64,000 nucleotides of DNA from Limanda limanda. Taxonomy: Eukaryota > Chordata > Actinopteri > Pleuronectiformes > Pleuronectidae. A program made the position numbers and the translations under genes. Where the stretch lies: the NCBI RefSeq assembly GCF_963576545.1, contig NC_083647.1:992001-1056000 (forward strand), in the 5' to 3' direction. Below the pieces are notes generated by a model. It searched no databases, had not been told where the DNA came from, and saw nothing but the letters and a program-made list of their open reading frames with translations. This document shows, piece after piece, positions 1-11,260 of the stretch (positions are counted from its first letter, which is position 1; each line of letters begins with the position of its first letter).

Positions 1-111
1 CCACGGATAGTTAGAAAAATCCGAGTTGCACGAAAAGCTCTCAGAGGTGCTCGGAGAGGGCGTTCCTATCTGTCCGTATCCGAAAAAACGGAGTAGCAAG
101 AATCGGCCTTG
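1..111. other. Unassigned sequence left of the first SINE
   Basis: I see no coding or repeat signal that I can name. It ends where the tRNA-like head of the first SINE begins. Confidence 0.3.
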
Positions 112-830
112 AGGGGGCTGTTGCTGAAGGGTAGAGCGGTCGTCCTCCAACCTGAAGGTTGGCTGTTTGATCCCCAGTCTTCCCCATCTGCATGTCGAAT
201 TGCCCCTCATAAAACAACAAAGTGCTGCTAATAGATGCACGTGTGAATGGGTGAATGTAAAACTGTTCTTCAAAGAGCTTTGAGTGGTCATCAAGACTAA
301 AATTGTCACAGCTCTCTGTGCCTCCAGTGCCCCTCCTCCTCTCGTCTCTCTTTTTCCTCAGGTGCAGCGCATCTCAGTGATGACCCGGCTTTCCAGGTGC
401 ACCTGCCCCAATCAACCGCTGGCTGTGCTGCGAGTCATCGCCAGTTCGTCCTTGTCGCTACCCTGGTAGATATTCGACCTCGGTCTCCTTGCCTGATGTC
501 TCCTGTGCAATCTCTGGTAACACTCGTGTTTGTCTCCTGTCCTCCAGCCACCCAGTCCTCCTGCGTACCTGTCTCTCCTTCCTGCTGAAGAACTCCCGGA
601 GCCATCAGCTACCCTGTCATCCTGGCAGCCTGCATCTCCTCGCCGCTGAAAAGCTCCCGGAGCCATCAGAACCCCGGCGATCTCTTTTGACCCACGCTAA
701 ATAAACCACATTGAACGCACCACCGCCGTGCTCCTTGTTTTGACTCTGCTCTGGGGTCCCTTCCCCGACCTGTACCGAAACAAGAAAAGTGCTATATAAA
801 TACAAAACCATTTACCAAAACCATTTACTA
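112..830 (+). mobile_element. tRNA-derived SINE, family 1, split by a solo LTR
   Basis: The head at about 114-175 resembles a tRNA gene. It has an A-box-like TTGCTGAAGGG and a B-box-like TGTTTGATCCC. The body and tail match the other family copies in this window (near 7.1, 7.9, 17.4, 27.1, 27.5, 28.9 kb), with a shared tail AAGTGCTATATAAATAC. The body stops at about 298 and resumes at about 783, exactly where uninterrupted copies read straight through; bases 304-782 are an inserted LTR. The head would act as an internal RNA polymerase III promoter; the body is non-coding. Family assignment is by tRNA likeness only. Confidence 0.75.
304..782 (+). mobile_element. Solo LTR (Ty3/Gypsy-like) inserted in the SINE
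   Basis: This 479-bp insertion starts TGTCACAG and ends CCGAAACA, giving the TG...CA ends of an LTR. It has an AATAAA polyadenylation signal at 700-705, about 80 bp before the end, and a late segment resembling the 3' part of fish Gypsy LTRs. The flanking pentamers AAAAT (299-303) and AGAAA (783-787) agree at three of five positions, so any target duplication has decayed. No internal coding region is present, so I infer a solo LTR. Open frames across it look random. Confidence 0.6.
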
Positions 831-941
831 AAAAGTCTTACACTTATTTTGTCAATGCTTTGCCAATGAATGTCGCTGAAGAGTATTTGACTATGTTATC
901 GGCATTAAATTGAATGAAGCTATTAATGATTGATGCTCATA

Positions 942-1375
942 GGTCATTTACATACAGTTAGAACAGTAAAGGACCTAAAAGGACCTTGTGGAACTCCTTT
1001 TATTATCAGGAAGCCTGATTTATGGCCATCTGCCACTATTGCTTGAGTTCTGTCATTAGGATAACTTTGAAACCAGTTACATGCCTCTGTGTTAAAAACA
1101 ATTGCTCTTAGTTTGACTAAAAGAAGAGTGTGATCCACTGTGTTGCGTACTGCAACACAGTATTATACGTATTATAACCATAAAGTGCAATGACATCATC
1201 TTTTATTTTAGGTTTCAGTTAAAATTAAAAAGTCAGGATTAGTGTGTTGGACCCAAATTCTAATAGAGTCCATTTGTGGTAGGAACTTCTCATATGCATG
1301 TGTATAAATCCAAGGCCTTTGCATTTTAAGAAGTCTAAAGGAGCTTCAATATCAACAGAATTAGTCAGGAAATTA
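942..1375 (-). pseudogene. LINE fragment: endonuclease start joined to reverse transcriptase
   Basis: Read on the minus strand, bases about 1375-1210 resemble the start of the apurinic-type endonuclease of a jockey/L2-like LINE, including an LTET motif and a preceding DSIRIW block. One base appears to be missing near 1285. Bases 1138-944 resemble the reverse transcriptase palm, with TVDHTLLL and KGVPQG blocks. The roughly 1 kb that normally separates these domains is absent, the join lying near 1150. The YADD catalytic box is not seen. This is an internally deleted, inactive copy. Confidence 0.65.
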
Positions 1376-2290
1376 ATTTAAGAATGGCATAATTTACACC
1401 CCACTAGCCATGCCAAACATGCCTATTTCTTTTGGTATTACCAGCACTAGAGATATGATTAAACTGAGAACATGGTATCATAGCATTGACCGGACTGGCA
1501 TGGAGACTGACTGTTTTATCATTGATTGTATAAAAAAGGAGGCTCTCAAAATTGTCATTGGAACGAACTCCTTGGTAGAGGGAGCTTTTTGTGTAAACAG
1601 TTGGTGAGACTGTCACTAAGGAAGAAGAACGGCAATCAGTGACCAATGTGATGTCCAGCTCTGCTGAGGCGCAAAGCGTGGAGAGTCAATGACCTGAGGA
1701 TGAATTCATTGTTTAAACATATTTCTTGAGAGTGCACGAGTACCGTAGAAACTGGGGTTGATACCACCTCTGCTAAAAAAGAAGCTTGTTCCCAAAAGCG
1801 GTTAAAATGATCTATAAAGGACGGTTTGTGCGACGTACAGCTTGTCTGCAGCCATGTGTGCAGACAAATTTTTAAATTTGTTTAAACCTTCAGATTGTTG
1901 CTTGGTGGAGACGTTCATACTAACAAGAACAATAATACTGTGGACATATGGGTGTTAGCAGGGAAGGAGTCTCCTGGATAACCTATGCAATTTTGGCACC
2001 TGGTATGCAGTGTGTCACTGCTCTTTTTGATTTAATATGCTTGATGATCAGGGATGTGGGCTGTGGGTAGCTGCGGCGAAGGGGCATGCCTGCGGCCCGG
2101 TGAATGATGCCAATCCCAATGGAGTGATAGCCGGCCTCGAGCGGTGATCAGTAGGATTGACTCGAAAGCCGGACAGCGCCTCTGGAGCAGGAGACATGGC
2201 TGCTCGTACATAGTGGGGTGGAAGTCTCCTGTCAGTGGTGGAAAGTCCTGCATGCCAGGATATCAAACCGGTTGGTTAGCTTTAGTTCAG
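1376..2290. other. Unassigned region, GC-rich at 2040-2280
   Basis: No gene is recognised. The part next to the LINE fragment may be its 5' region on the minus strand, since the reading frame near 1646-1404 is open, but I cannot match it. Bases 2040-2280 are clearly richer in GC than the flanks and have two overlapping minus-strand open frames of about 70 codons that I do not recognise. Confidence 0.3.
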
Positions 2291-4069
2291 CTGGGGGCGA
2301 AGATTAGAATTGCGCATTAGAATTGAGCTTCAGATCAATGTTTTGATTGCAAGAGTAAGAGAACTATTCAGAACAAGTTTTTTTCACTTCAGTGAATCAA
2401 TGAACACAGCACATGCAGTATTAATGAAGTAATAAGTAAAGTGTAGGTTTTCATTCTCAACACAACACGTTGTCACACTCAACATTTTCTTTTTTATAGA
2501 TATTTTTTTTAAACATTTTTTAAAATTACATTTAAACGGTGTAATGTTTGTGTGTGTGACTGACCACAGGGCTTTTTTACTGCCTGTCATACTTTTCTGG
2601 GGGGAGGTTTGCTGTATTTTTTATATCTACACAAAGTAAAACACAATGTTAATTATGTGGTGTGGGTGTGAGTGAGAGAGAAAGAGGAGCGCTCGCTCCG
2701 TGCGCGTCTAGCCAGGCATGCTGCACTCTGACTCGGCCATTGGAGCTTGTGCGAGCCACCTGGCTCATAGATAACTCATGTTGTGATCATAGATAACAAT
2801 GTTACATGTTGCAGCAGTTAACTTCTTATAGGCTCTGTGTGAGCCTGACCTATCAAGGAATGATGTGGACCCAGCTATCCATTGAGGATTTTCTTTCATT
2901 ACGAGGGTTAGGGTTACGGATATTGAAAAATTTTACTCGGATGGTACTCGTCCTCGTAAAAATATATTATCTATCTATCTATCTATCTCTTATGATACAA
3001 CACTTACAATGTATAACTCCAGTTTTAGGCAATTTTGAATGCACATGTAGACATTGGACAACCCTCAAGTAGTCATTACCTCAGAACTTAGTATGGTTGC
3101 TTTGAAATTTTGACAAATGGTTCACTATTCTGATTAAATCGACTGACCTTACTGACATTTCTATTTAGCACCACCTCCAGTTGATATTTTTGTGTTTTTG
3201 TCAAATGACTTAGCAAATTTAGATTATCATAAAACGTGATAAACTCATTCGATGGTTACAAAACACAACTTGTATTGACTGTTTGATTCCCTGACTACCT
3301 GATATATCATTGCCAACAGGTGGGGATTTGGAATATTTCAGCATGTATTGGATAGTTTGTCATGAAATTTGTGGCATTTACTGTATATTCTTAGGATGAA
3401 ATGTAGTTGCTTTGGTGATACCTTAACATAAAATGTTGTACTGCAATCATGTACATGTTTCAATTTATTGGCTCTGGGGATGAGAGCCATTGAAAGGGAA
3501 GCAGAGTCATAAGTGGTGAGAAGCAGCCTGGTGTTGCTCCTTTCATGGGATGTTGTGCCAAAAAAATGTAACCGAAATACAGCGGGCTTATCCATTAGAA
3601 CTATTGTCCTTATCCCTGAAAGGACACCCTAAGGCTCAGTGTTTTGCTTTATCACCCACATTCTTGTAAAGCAGAAACTTGTCTTATGCCAGAAGATGAA
3701 ACAAAAAATAATAATTTAAGCAAAAGGTGGCAGGCAGGTGCAGAAGGAAAGGCTGTAATGTAGTTTGTGAATGCCGGTCTGACACTCCTACCTAAGTGTG
3801 TATACATACATTAGCATAAAAAAGCTTTGCGTATGATCCGAGCACATTCCAAGACGCTCAAGATGACAGAGAAAGAGGGAGTTGAGAGGAAAGAATATAC
3901 AGCCTTTGCTATTGTAAAAGCATTAGTTGACTGCACCTCACATAACAACCCCCCCACCCATACACTCTTCGGGACACAATGAACTGATATAGTGGCTTTA
4001 GTTTTCAGACCTCATTCGTATTTTGAACATTGATGAAACCTAAATTTTGCCAATCAATTTCCAATCTGT
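2291..4069. other. Non-coding stretch with a short tetranucleotide repeat
   Basis: AT-rich sequence without a credible gene. A short (CTAT)n run lies at about 2970-2989. Nothing else is identifiable. Confidence 0.4.
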
Positions 4070-4646
4070 GACCCTTTATTCTGACCAGACCTAATTCTAC
4101 TCCGTCAAGAAGAAGTGCTAAGTGCCAACTCATGACTAATTTGCACAGCACCTCTGTGTTTCCCAGTGTTTTTTCCTTTCTCTCGCTGTTGTGTCTCCTC
4201 TCCATTCTGTAGGTGATTTCATCCAGATGACTCAGCGGAGTCGTGGCCAGGATCAGCTCACCACTACACATGTAGCTCATTCGTTCATTACCGGCATGAT
4301 ATCCACCCTCGTCGTCCTCTCAGTCATTCCCAGATAATTTTCCTCACTACAGTGGTAGTCTTTCGTTCTCGGCCGCTCTGTGTTGGGCATTCAGAGTATA
4401 TTCCACCTGTCATTAGTTTGTGTTTTCTCACCGTGTTTTCTCCTTGTGCCTCCAGGATTAACTCTTTGGCTCTCCTGCCTTCCCTCCTCGATGACGGGGT
4501 TGTATGAGAGTATCATCCGCTCTGCGCTTCCTCATCTCATCCTCAAACCCACCTTGATTGGACAATAAAAAACCTTAAACTTAAAGAACTGTGTGGGGTG
4601 CAGTGGTTTGTCTCTGCTCTGGGTTCTAAGAAAACTAAATCGTAAC
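4070..4646 (+). mobile_element. Probable LTR-like repeat
   Basis: The right edge has the layout of an LTR 3' end: an AATAAA-type signal at about 4564, a TCTGCTCTGGGTTC block about 60 bp later that recalls the LTR at 304-782, and a terminal CGTAACA. The left edge is uncertain; TGTGACCC near 4067 is one candidate start. I found no matching target duplication and no internal coding region. It could be a truncated or solo LTR. Confidence 0.45.
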
Positions 4647-6050
4647 ACTAATGACTAAAACTGAAAAAAATATACATATATTTCTGGTGGGGTAGTCTGA
4701 AATATGTATTAAAGTGGGCCAACTACCTAATTTTTATTCTATTTTTGAATCGGTGTTTCTGATAATAGTTTATAGATTTGTATGAAAAGACATCTTAGGC
4801 AGAAGTGAACTGGGTAAAGAGTGCAACATTTTCAACAAACACCTTTTCGAAGAAAAGGGAGTTTTAAAGGAAGAACTGGGAGATTAGTGCGGAGAGAATG
4901 TGTACTAGACTGTCAAAATGTAAATGGCTGCAAAATTCATGGGGTCTTGATTGTCAAATACTTGGTTGCGACAACCCTGTGGCACAGACTGATTTTACCT
5001 CCACCAAGTTGCCTGATATGAAGAGTTCAGAAGGAAGTTGTGAATTCCTTCTGGTCTGGGTAGCACTGGCCAAGATCAGTGGTACTATGTCTGCTGATAC
5101 AGGAGGGAGATAGCTAAGTGATGGCTCTATAGCTTTAAGTTGCCATGGCTAGACTCTGTTCGGTTTTTCAGAGGTGGACACTTGATCTGATCGATGGGAT
5201 GATGATTCGCAGTATATTTTTCTCTGGTTGTTTCTTCTGCTGGAAGTCAGCGGTAAGATGAGCAAGTCACCCTGACTAACCTCACATTTCATATGCTCCC
5301 CTCTCAAAAACAGAAATCATATCATCAGCCTCATTTAACATTATAAGAATGACAAGAGTGGACGATGTTTTTGCAACAGATTAATTGGCTCTGACTTCGT
5401 TTTGTGTTGTCTGTCTTGGGTATTTGATGTTACTATTAGTGACATGACTCGATAATTTATCTGCTTCCTCCTAACAGACACCTGCACTAACAAAAACGTG
5501 TGTTCCGAGACTTGGAGTTACTCTTAGCTCATTAATGTAAACACACTACTAAACACAGGTTCTGCAAAGCTGCACCACTAACTCCCATAATCCACTGGGA
5601 TGTAGACCAACATGTCTGCCTGCTTCATAGCTCTGTCTCTTGTGTTTTCTCCCCAGGCTTTGTCTCTTCCATCATCACTTTTGCCCCTCTGCCTTCGAAC
5701 CCTCCTATATACCTCCCCCCTTTGTGTGCTTTCCTTTCTTTCTCCATCCTCTTTTTCATGCTCCAACATCTGGCAGCACATTTGGAACTCCATCTGAGTG
5801 GTCCCTTAGAAGTTGACACTGAAACAATAAATAATAACCATCATGTGCCATTTACTTTTTACAATGATATGGCTTTCATCTACACTGAACAGATTTAATT
5901 GTCAGATTTACAGCTCATAAGCATAATGTACTGTATTGATAAATTGTAATGTACATATGACAAACGGAAAGAGTTTTAGTCACAGCAGATATTAATAATG
6001 AAGGTCTAAGAGTTCAAAGTTATGATGTGCCTGTTGGTGAAGAGTTTTGC
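4647..6050. other. Non-coding stretch, nothing identified
   Basis: Open frames are short and low-complexity. The pyrimidine-rich tract at 5620-5780 produces overlapping frames on both strands that have no protein character. Confidence 0.4.
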
Positions 6051-6051
6051 A

Positions 6052-6230
6052 CAGTGGTGGAGAGTAACTTTATTCAATAAATGTACTTCATTCTCATGCT
6101 CCCATATACGTATGCTTCACTACATGTAATTTTAAAGAATCTGAGTACTTCTATCACTGGAAAACCCAAGGACTTAATTTCTCTATCGTCCTCTATACTG
6201 GTAAAATTAGATACTTTTTATATTTAGTTC
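6052..6230 (+). repeat. Diverged copy of a common fish dispersed repeat
   Basis: It begins CAGTGGTGGAGAGTAACTTT and continues with degenerate units related to 'AAGTACTT'. The start closely resembles a repeat I know as widespread in percomorph genomes, but the copy is diverged and only one end is clear. I do not assign a superfamily. Confidence 0.35.
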
Positions 6231-7065
6231 CTTGCCACTGATCTGCGATGTTGTAAGTTTAGTTGCAGTTAAAATTATGATATTGGTATGTGAATTGGTT
6301 TTCTGTACACTGTGGTCACCTGTGTAAAAACATAGGCATTACATCCCCTCCCTGTTCAAAGATTTCATCAATGAGTTGATAATGTTAATGTGTTGGGTGA
6401 GGGAGGAGACCTTTCACATCAGAGACCAAAGACAATCTTTGAACATACAGTCAGAAGGGTTAGTATCTGCATCCTATATGACAACTATTATCATGTGCCT
6501 CTTATATAACTATTGAAACAATTTATAATAATTGAGCAAGTTTCCCCTGATAATGGGTTTGGATTCTACACCATTCCACGAGTCAATGTCACATTAAAGG
6601 ACCCATGGCACAATTAACCTTAAAGGTCATGGTGCGTCGTTTGACCCATATGCACCCATATGTTTCCTTATTTCCTCACCCAGAAATCAAACATTACTCT
6701 AGAGTTGATACAGTTAGTTGATCTGCTTTCTAATTATTAAGCACAGATAAAATGTCAACAGTATATTTAAGCTACGAGCAAAGCAACTCCTGCCCTAGAC
6801 CAGGATCCTGCATTTGGGGGTACTATTGAGCCTCCTGGCCACACCCAAGCCCAGCCACTACAGAAATGTTTAATTTGTCACCATCATTTGCACCATTGGT
6901 GCTCAGGCTTTGGTGTGTACAGGTTATTGAACTGTTACATTGATATTGTTGATATTATGCATTTGATATTCAACTTCATTTGCGATGTACACATGTTTTT
7001 TTCAAATTTGTGATCATTCATATTATGTAGTCACAAAATAGATGCAATAAATCAAGAGAGTTTAA
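6231..7065. other. Non-coding stretch
   Basis: No coding, RNA or repeat feature could be supported. Confidence 0.4.
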
Positions 7066-7332
7066 ATGGTAAATGGATTTGTATTTATATAGCGCTTTTC
7101 TAGTCTGATGAAGACCACTCAAGGCGCTTTACAGTACAGTTTCACATTCACCCATTCACACACACATTCATACAGTGCATCTACTTGCAGCACTTTGTTA
7201 TTCTATGGGGGGCCATTCAGGGTTCAGCATCTTGCCCAAGGACACTTCGGCATGCAGATGGTTCAGACTGGGGATCGAACCACCGACCTTCAGGTTGGAG
7301 GACGACCACTCTACCCCTCAGCCACAGCCGCC
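7066..7332 (-). mobile_element. tRNA-derived SINE, family 1, near-complete copy
   Basis: This copy is in reverse orientation. The tail lies left (ATTTATATAGCGCTTTTC) and the tRNA-like head right, ending at the complement of GGCGGCTGTGGCTGAGGGG. The B-box complement is GGGGATCGAACC. It is one of the best-preserved copies and serves as the reference for the family. No protein is encoded. Confidence 0.8.
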
Positions 7333-7837
7333 TTAGGGTTTCTGGGGCCCTCTTGGCAGTTGCTTGCTTTCCCCAGTAATACAGCCTTATTTAAGCCTTG
7401 TTAAGGCACTAGCACAATGATGACATTCCTAATCAAAACCAGTTTTGTATCTTGCACCCCAGTGGGAGGAGAGTTGCAGCAGGGGCCATGAAAAGACAAA
7501 TCCAGTAACGCAAACAGGTTTGGCCAAATTGGGGGCCTAAGAGGTTCTGTTAAAGTTGATTGGCAATCATTGCAATTATGCATTAGGTGTCAGATTACAG
7601 GACTCTTCTCTCCTTGAATTGAGTTGGTACACCATGCATCACATCGTGTAACTTGTTTGTGTGCATCACATAGAACGCATCATGTGCGCGAACATGTGGG
7701 CATATGTACCCTCCCACATTTAAACAGAAGTAGCCCTGGGTGTTCTGCACCATGTGTTTTACTCAGCCTTAGGTCAGTTGATTGAATATAATCAGACCCA
7801 TATAAACCTCCCTAAAAGGCACACAAACCCCATGAGT
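7333..7837. other. Spacer between two SINE copies
   Basis: No gene or repeat is recognised between the two same-orientation SINEs. Confidence 0.4.
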
Positions 7838-8101
7838 AAATGGTAAATGGTTTTGTATTTATATAGCGCTTTTATAGTCTTGATGACCACTCAAAACGCT
7901 AAACAGTACAGTTTTACATTCACCCATTCACACACATTCATACAGTGCATCTATTCGCAGCACTTAGTTATTCTATGGGGGGCCATCAGGGTTCAGCATC
8001 TTGCCCAAGGACACTTCGGCAGGCAGATGGGTCAGACTGGGGATCGAACCGCCGACATTTAGGTTGGAGGACGATCACTATACCCCTCAGCCACAGCCGC
8101 C
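7838..8101 (-). mobile_element. tRNA-derived SINE, family 1
   Basis: Same family and orientation as the copy at 7066-7332. It has a near-complete head ending at the complement of GGGCGGCTGTGGCTGAGG. It differs mainly by small substitutions and by loss of a few bases in the body. Confidence 0.8.
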
Positions 8102-8370
8102 CGTCACTTTACATTTTATTATTCAGCTGATGTGATCATGTAGACAAAAAAGTTGTATTCTAATTATGACCTAAATGCCAGATGGAGTAAAGATCAATGA
8201 GAGATACTTAATCAGCTCTGTTATCCACAACAGTTCATTCCACACTGTTGTAAAATAATCACAGACATCAAGCACATCGAACTTCTTACTTAAAGATTCA
8301 GTGTGTAGAATTGAGTGCTGAAGTTGCATGTTGAAGCCACAGACTGTATATATAATGGACAGAGGGTCCG

Positions 8371-8378
8371 TGACGTCA
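8371..8378. promoter_or_regulatory. CRE-type palindrome TGACGTCA, left end
   Basis: This is a perfect match to the consensus cAMP-response element bound by CREB/ATF proteins. A TATATATAA run lies about 25 bp upstream, at about 8346-8354. It mirrors the same motif near the other end of the 3.1-kb element, which suggests promoter function. Function is inferred. Confidence 0.45.
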
Positions 8379-8537
8379 CCCATTGGTTTCTGCAGAGTGA
8401 GATTGAGGCTACTAGGAGGCGTTCCCCTGGCGCCGTCTTGCCAGTGCTGACTCCTCCTAGTTCCTCGCTAACCAATCAATGGGCAAGGACGAGGAGTGTG
8501 AGTGGCGGCAGCAGAGCTTTACGTTAGCTCAGGCTAA

Positions 8538-9047
8538 AGGCCGGCGCATGCTTCTGCAACGGCGTCTGCGGCTTTTCAAGCAGTTGTGACGCAGGACTCG
8601 TCATTCATGGTTTTCCAAGCGTTGATAGTGTTGCAAAGCAATTCCCCGCCAGAACACTAGGCGGAGTAATGTGTTTTGTCGAAGTCGGCTCTTCTTCGTG
8701 CCACACACGAACAAATCCGCCAGTCAGTGACGGGTTATACCAGTGGTCATAGTTTCGGATCTTTTCTGCCAAGTGCTCTTCTATTTGGTCCATATTCCTT
8801 CTTCTTAATCTTCCGTGGTTTCCGCCGGCTCCGGGCATGAAACAGGAAATGCGACTCCGGAAAGGATGTAGTTAGCAGACCAATCACAGCCTTGCCGGCT
8901 ACGTGAGGCTTGCAGAGCTTTGCCTTCTAGTTAGAATTATTGGGCGACGCAAATAAGCACGTAAGAAGGGATCCGTAAGCACGGAAGGGGCCCGGAAGGG
9001 CTCTTACGCTTGCGGGCCCCTGAAAACGCAGAAGCGTGCGCCGGCCT
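8538..9047. mobile_element. PIF/Harbinger deletion derivative with TAA duplications
   Basis: Terminal inverted repeats AGGCCGGCGCATGCTTCTGC (left) and the complement of AGGCCGGCGCACGCTTCTGC (right) agree at 19 of 20 positions. TAA flanks both sides (8535-8537, 9048-9050), the 3-bp target preference of PIF/Harbinger. The interior keeps a fragment of the Myb/MADF-type accessory gene on the minus strand, but no transposase. It is therefore non-autonomous, 510 bp long, and nested in the left part of the 3.1-kb element. Confidence 0.8.
8605..8838 (-). pseudogene. Truncated MADF/Myb-like accessory protein of Harbinger
   Basis: An ATG at 8838 opens a 77-codon frame. Residues about 16-37 contain IEEHLAEKIRNYDHWYNPSL, which resembles the first helix of a MADF (Myb/SANT-like) DNA-binding domain as found in the second protein of PIF/Harbinger transposons. 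In those elements it binds the transposon ends and helps import the transposase. After NPSLT the similarity stops and the frame runs through unrelated sequence, so the domain lacks its later helices. I infer that an internal deletion of the parent element joined the 5' gene start to distal sequence. Confidence 0.55.
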
Positions 9048-10090
9048 TAAGGCACTAGGCTACCCGCCGGATCTAACCGGCTAGCCGCAACATGCTAACC
9101 GCCGGAGCTAACGGCTAGCGCTGCTGGAGCTGCTACCGGATGGTCGCAATCTTTACCATGAACTAGAGGTAGGTAACCTTGAAACTATTCAACAACAAAA
9201 ACTATTGCTTTATCTATCAACATATGCTTACATGCCTCAAGTGGTTTTTAATATGTAATAGTTATAAGAGTTACAGTTTATTTCACACGTCTAACGAACA
9301 GATTGAAGCAAGTTAACTAGAGTCGTGTTTGGTTAATAAGTAATATCAATACGCTTCATGTGTAAGTTGCATGTGATAGTAACTATGTTTCACAAATGTT
9401 CTGATACAGGCTGGTATATCCAACTTAGACAGTTTAGATATGATTATAATCTTCACACACCAGTGTTGTAAACAGTTCTCATATTAATTACATAATTAGG
9501 TTTTCACACTGAGGGAAGTGGAGAGACTTGATGTGGTAGAAAGACATTTTATTTATTTGCACAATGTTTTATTTCTTTCAGTACTTTTATCCAAAGCGAC
9601 TTACAATATGTGCATTTAACCATCATGGTACAAACCCAGAGCCCAGTACATCAGTTCTGTCTATTTATCAAAACATTCTTTAACAGTGAATTTCTTCTTT
9701 TCATTAGATGAAGCACTGCAGCACCTGATGTCCTCAGCAGCAACATGGTGGAGATCAGCAGCTTCAGGCTGGTCAACATGAGGACGACCTGCATCAGCTT
9801 CATCTGCACAACACTTCATGTTTTCCTCCCTTAACTAAAGATGGCCTGCAACTGTTAGAGTTGTCAGTCATTGTGAAGTGTCAGGGTTAATAGAGTTAAT
9901 TTCTATATTCATTATGGTTGGTTAAAACATGAACACTTATTAGAACAATGTTAATCTTTTACTTTCTGTTTTGATACACTTTAGATAAGAACCCAGTGTT
10001 TAATTTTTCTTCTTTGCCATAAGAGACAGAAGATGGTCAGCACAGCTGTGTCCTTCAGGCTCATCCGTCCCTAATAAAATGATAGGAAAC
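9048..10090 (+). other. Exon-like non-coding segment with splice and poly(A) signals
   Basis: A GC-rich first segment ends at a donor-like GAG|GTAGGT (exon end about 9168). An acceptor-like TTTTCATTAG lies before 9708, and an AATAAA signal is at 10073-10078. No frame of useful length spans these pieces, so any transcript would be non-coding. The segment from about 9708 onward resembles a sequence I recall as repeated in percomorph genomes. Transcription is inferred from signals only. Confidence 0.35.
9585..9655 (-). repeat. Fragment of a dispersed repeat (TATCCAAAGCGACTTACA core)
   Basis: It carries the core TTTTATCCAAAGCGACTTAC that recurs near 20035, in altered form near 23270, and in reverse as a tail near 55322. 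The core is very common in teleost DNA. In the better copies the adjoining (ACATT)n array suggests the 3' tail of a retroposed element on the minus strand. Confidence 0.5.
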
Positions 10091-10989
10091 ATAAAAGTAT
10101 GGCATTATTGTAGAGGAAGTGTTACTTATGAACAAAGTTTGTATCCTTATTTTCTGTGGATATTCAACTATGTATTTGAATATGCTTTTGGATTAAACTG
10201 TGCACTACCAAGACAATGATCTGTACCCGGAGTCAGTGTTGAAGTGATGACTCAGTGTTCAGTCTGGTTGGATTCCAGTTGTGTCTCATGTTGGACATCC
10301 TAGAGGAACATTCAACACAAAATCACAGATATGTAAAGTCATACATGTGCCAAGATAACTCCTAAACAGACTTTTACATGGTAAAAATAATAGTTTATTA
10401 CTTAAAAGTTCATCAGATCATAATCATTTCAGCTCAGGAAATAGGTGGTGGACATCAGTCTCAGGTTCTCTATGTGACTGTCTATTCTAGTAAAGTTACA
10501 CTACCTATAATTTATTTATATTTAACACAATAATTCAGTGAAGTCTGTAACTGTAACACGTTACAACACATCAACACCAATACTCTGAATAAAAAGAGCT
10601 TTAGGAGACGTAATGCTACTTTAAACAGCTGCTCTTACAATGCAGATGTGACTTTAAATACTCAGGTTTCAGTTGATCACAGTTAATCTGTTTCTGCAGA
10701 ATAATAATCTGTGAAACGTAGTCAAATCAAATGGGTGGGCGAGTTAAACAACTTTACATAACATAAAATATCTTAAGTGGTGGAGCTAATTCGCTGGGTG
10801 GATCGCTTCTGGATTCACTTCTCTCTGCTGGGTGGATCGGCTCATACCAGCTCATGTCGGTGTGACGGTTCAATAAAACCTGTACGCTCCCGTTGGCATC
10901 ACCATTACTGCTGCTATCTTGACTGCGGGCTAGCTGAGCTAAGCTAACAAGCCAGGTACAGAGACACCGATACCTGGGAATCACTACTA
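10091..10989. other. Interior of the 3.1-kb element, no gene found
   Basis: No protein of recognisable type is present. The segment 10790-10990 is less AT-rich and carries an open minus-strand frame of 79 codons without recognisable similarity. Confidence 0.35.
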
Positions 10990-11020
10990 ACACATAAATA
11001 AAATACTAAACTTTACTTAC

Positions 11021-11260
11021 CACAGAAACGGGAGCGCAGATGTCTCTATCTTCTCCGTCAGGAGAACAAGCAGAACTTCCAACCGTTTATTCATCCGATG
11101 TGTGAGTGGAAGCCTCTCCATAGACTCAGGTTTTTTAATAAGCGGCAGTTGGCGCGCTGACTGTGACGTCACGTGCATTTTTAATCCTCTATATTGCTTA
11201 AACGAGGGAGTTAGAATAAAATTCACCCCCCTCAGAGTTGTCATGAAGGAAGAACCTCGT
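11021..11260 (-). other. Exon-like segment at the right end of the 3.1-kb element
   Basis: On the minus strand the sequence between the CRE at 11164-11171 and position 11021 ends in a donor-like CTGTG|GTAAGT. This mirrors the left end, where a CRE precedes exon-like sequence on the plus strand. A 75-codon open frame (11244-11017) runs through it, but its composition does not suggest a real protein. Confidence 0.3.
11164..11171. promoter_or_regulatory. CRE-type palindrome TGACGTCA, right end
   Basis: This is a second perfect TGACGTCA, about 290 bp inside the right edge of the 3.1-kb element and followed by CGTG. It sits upstream of the exon-like minus-strand segment. Having one CRE at each end fits inward-facing promoters; this is inference. 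Confidence 0.4.

Noticed and set aside
112..180. Possible tRNA gene
   Set aside because: A- and B-box-like motifs are present, but the sequence is the SINE head, repeated in many copies, and does not fold into a standard tRNA with confident arms.
7108..7404. 98-codon frame within a SINE
   Set aside because: It lies inside the tRNA-derived SINE and recurs in other copies as a shadow (17365, 27111); the SINE is non-coding.
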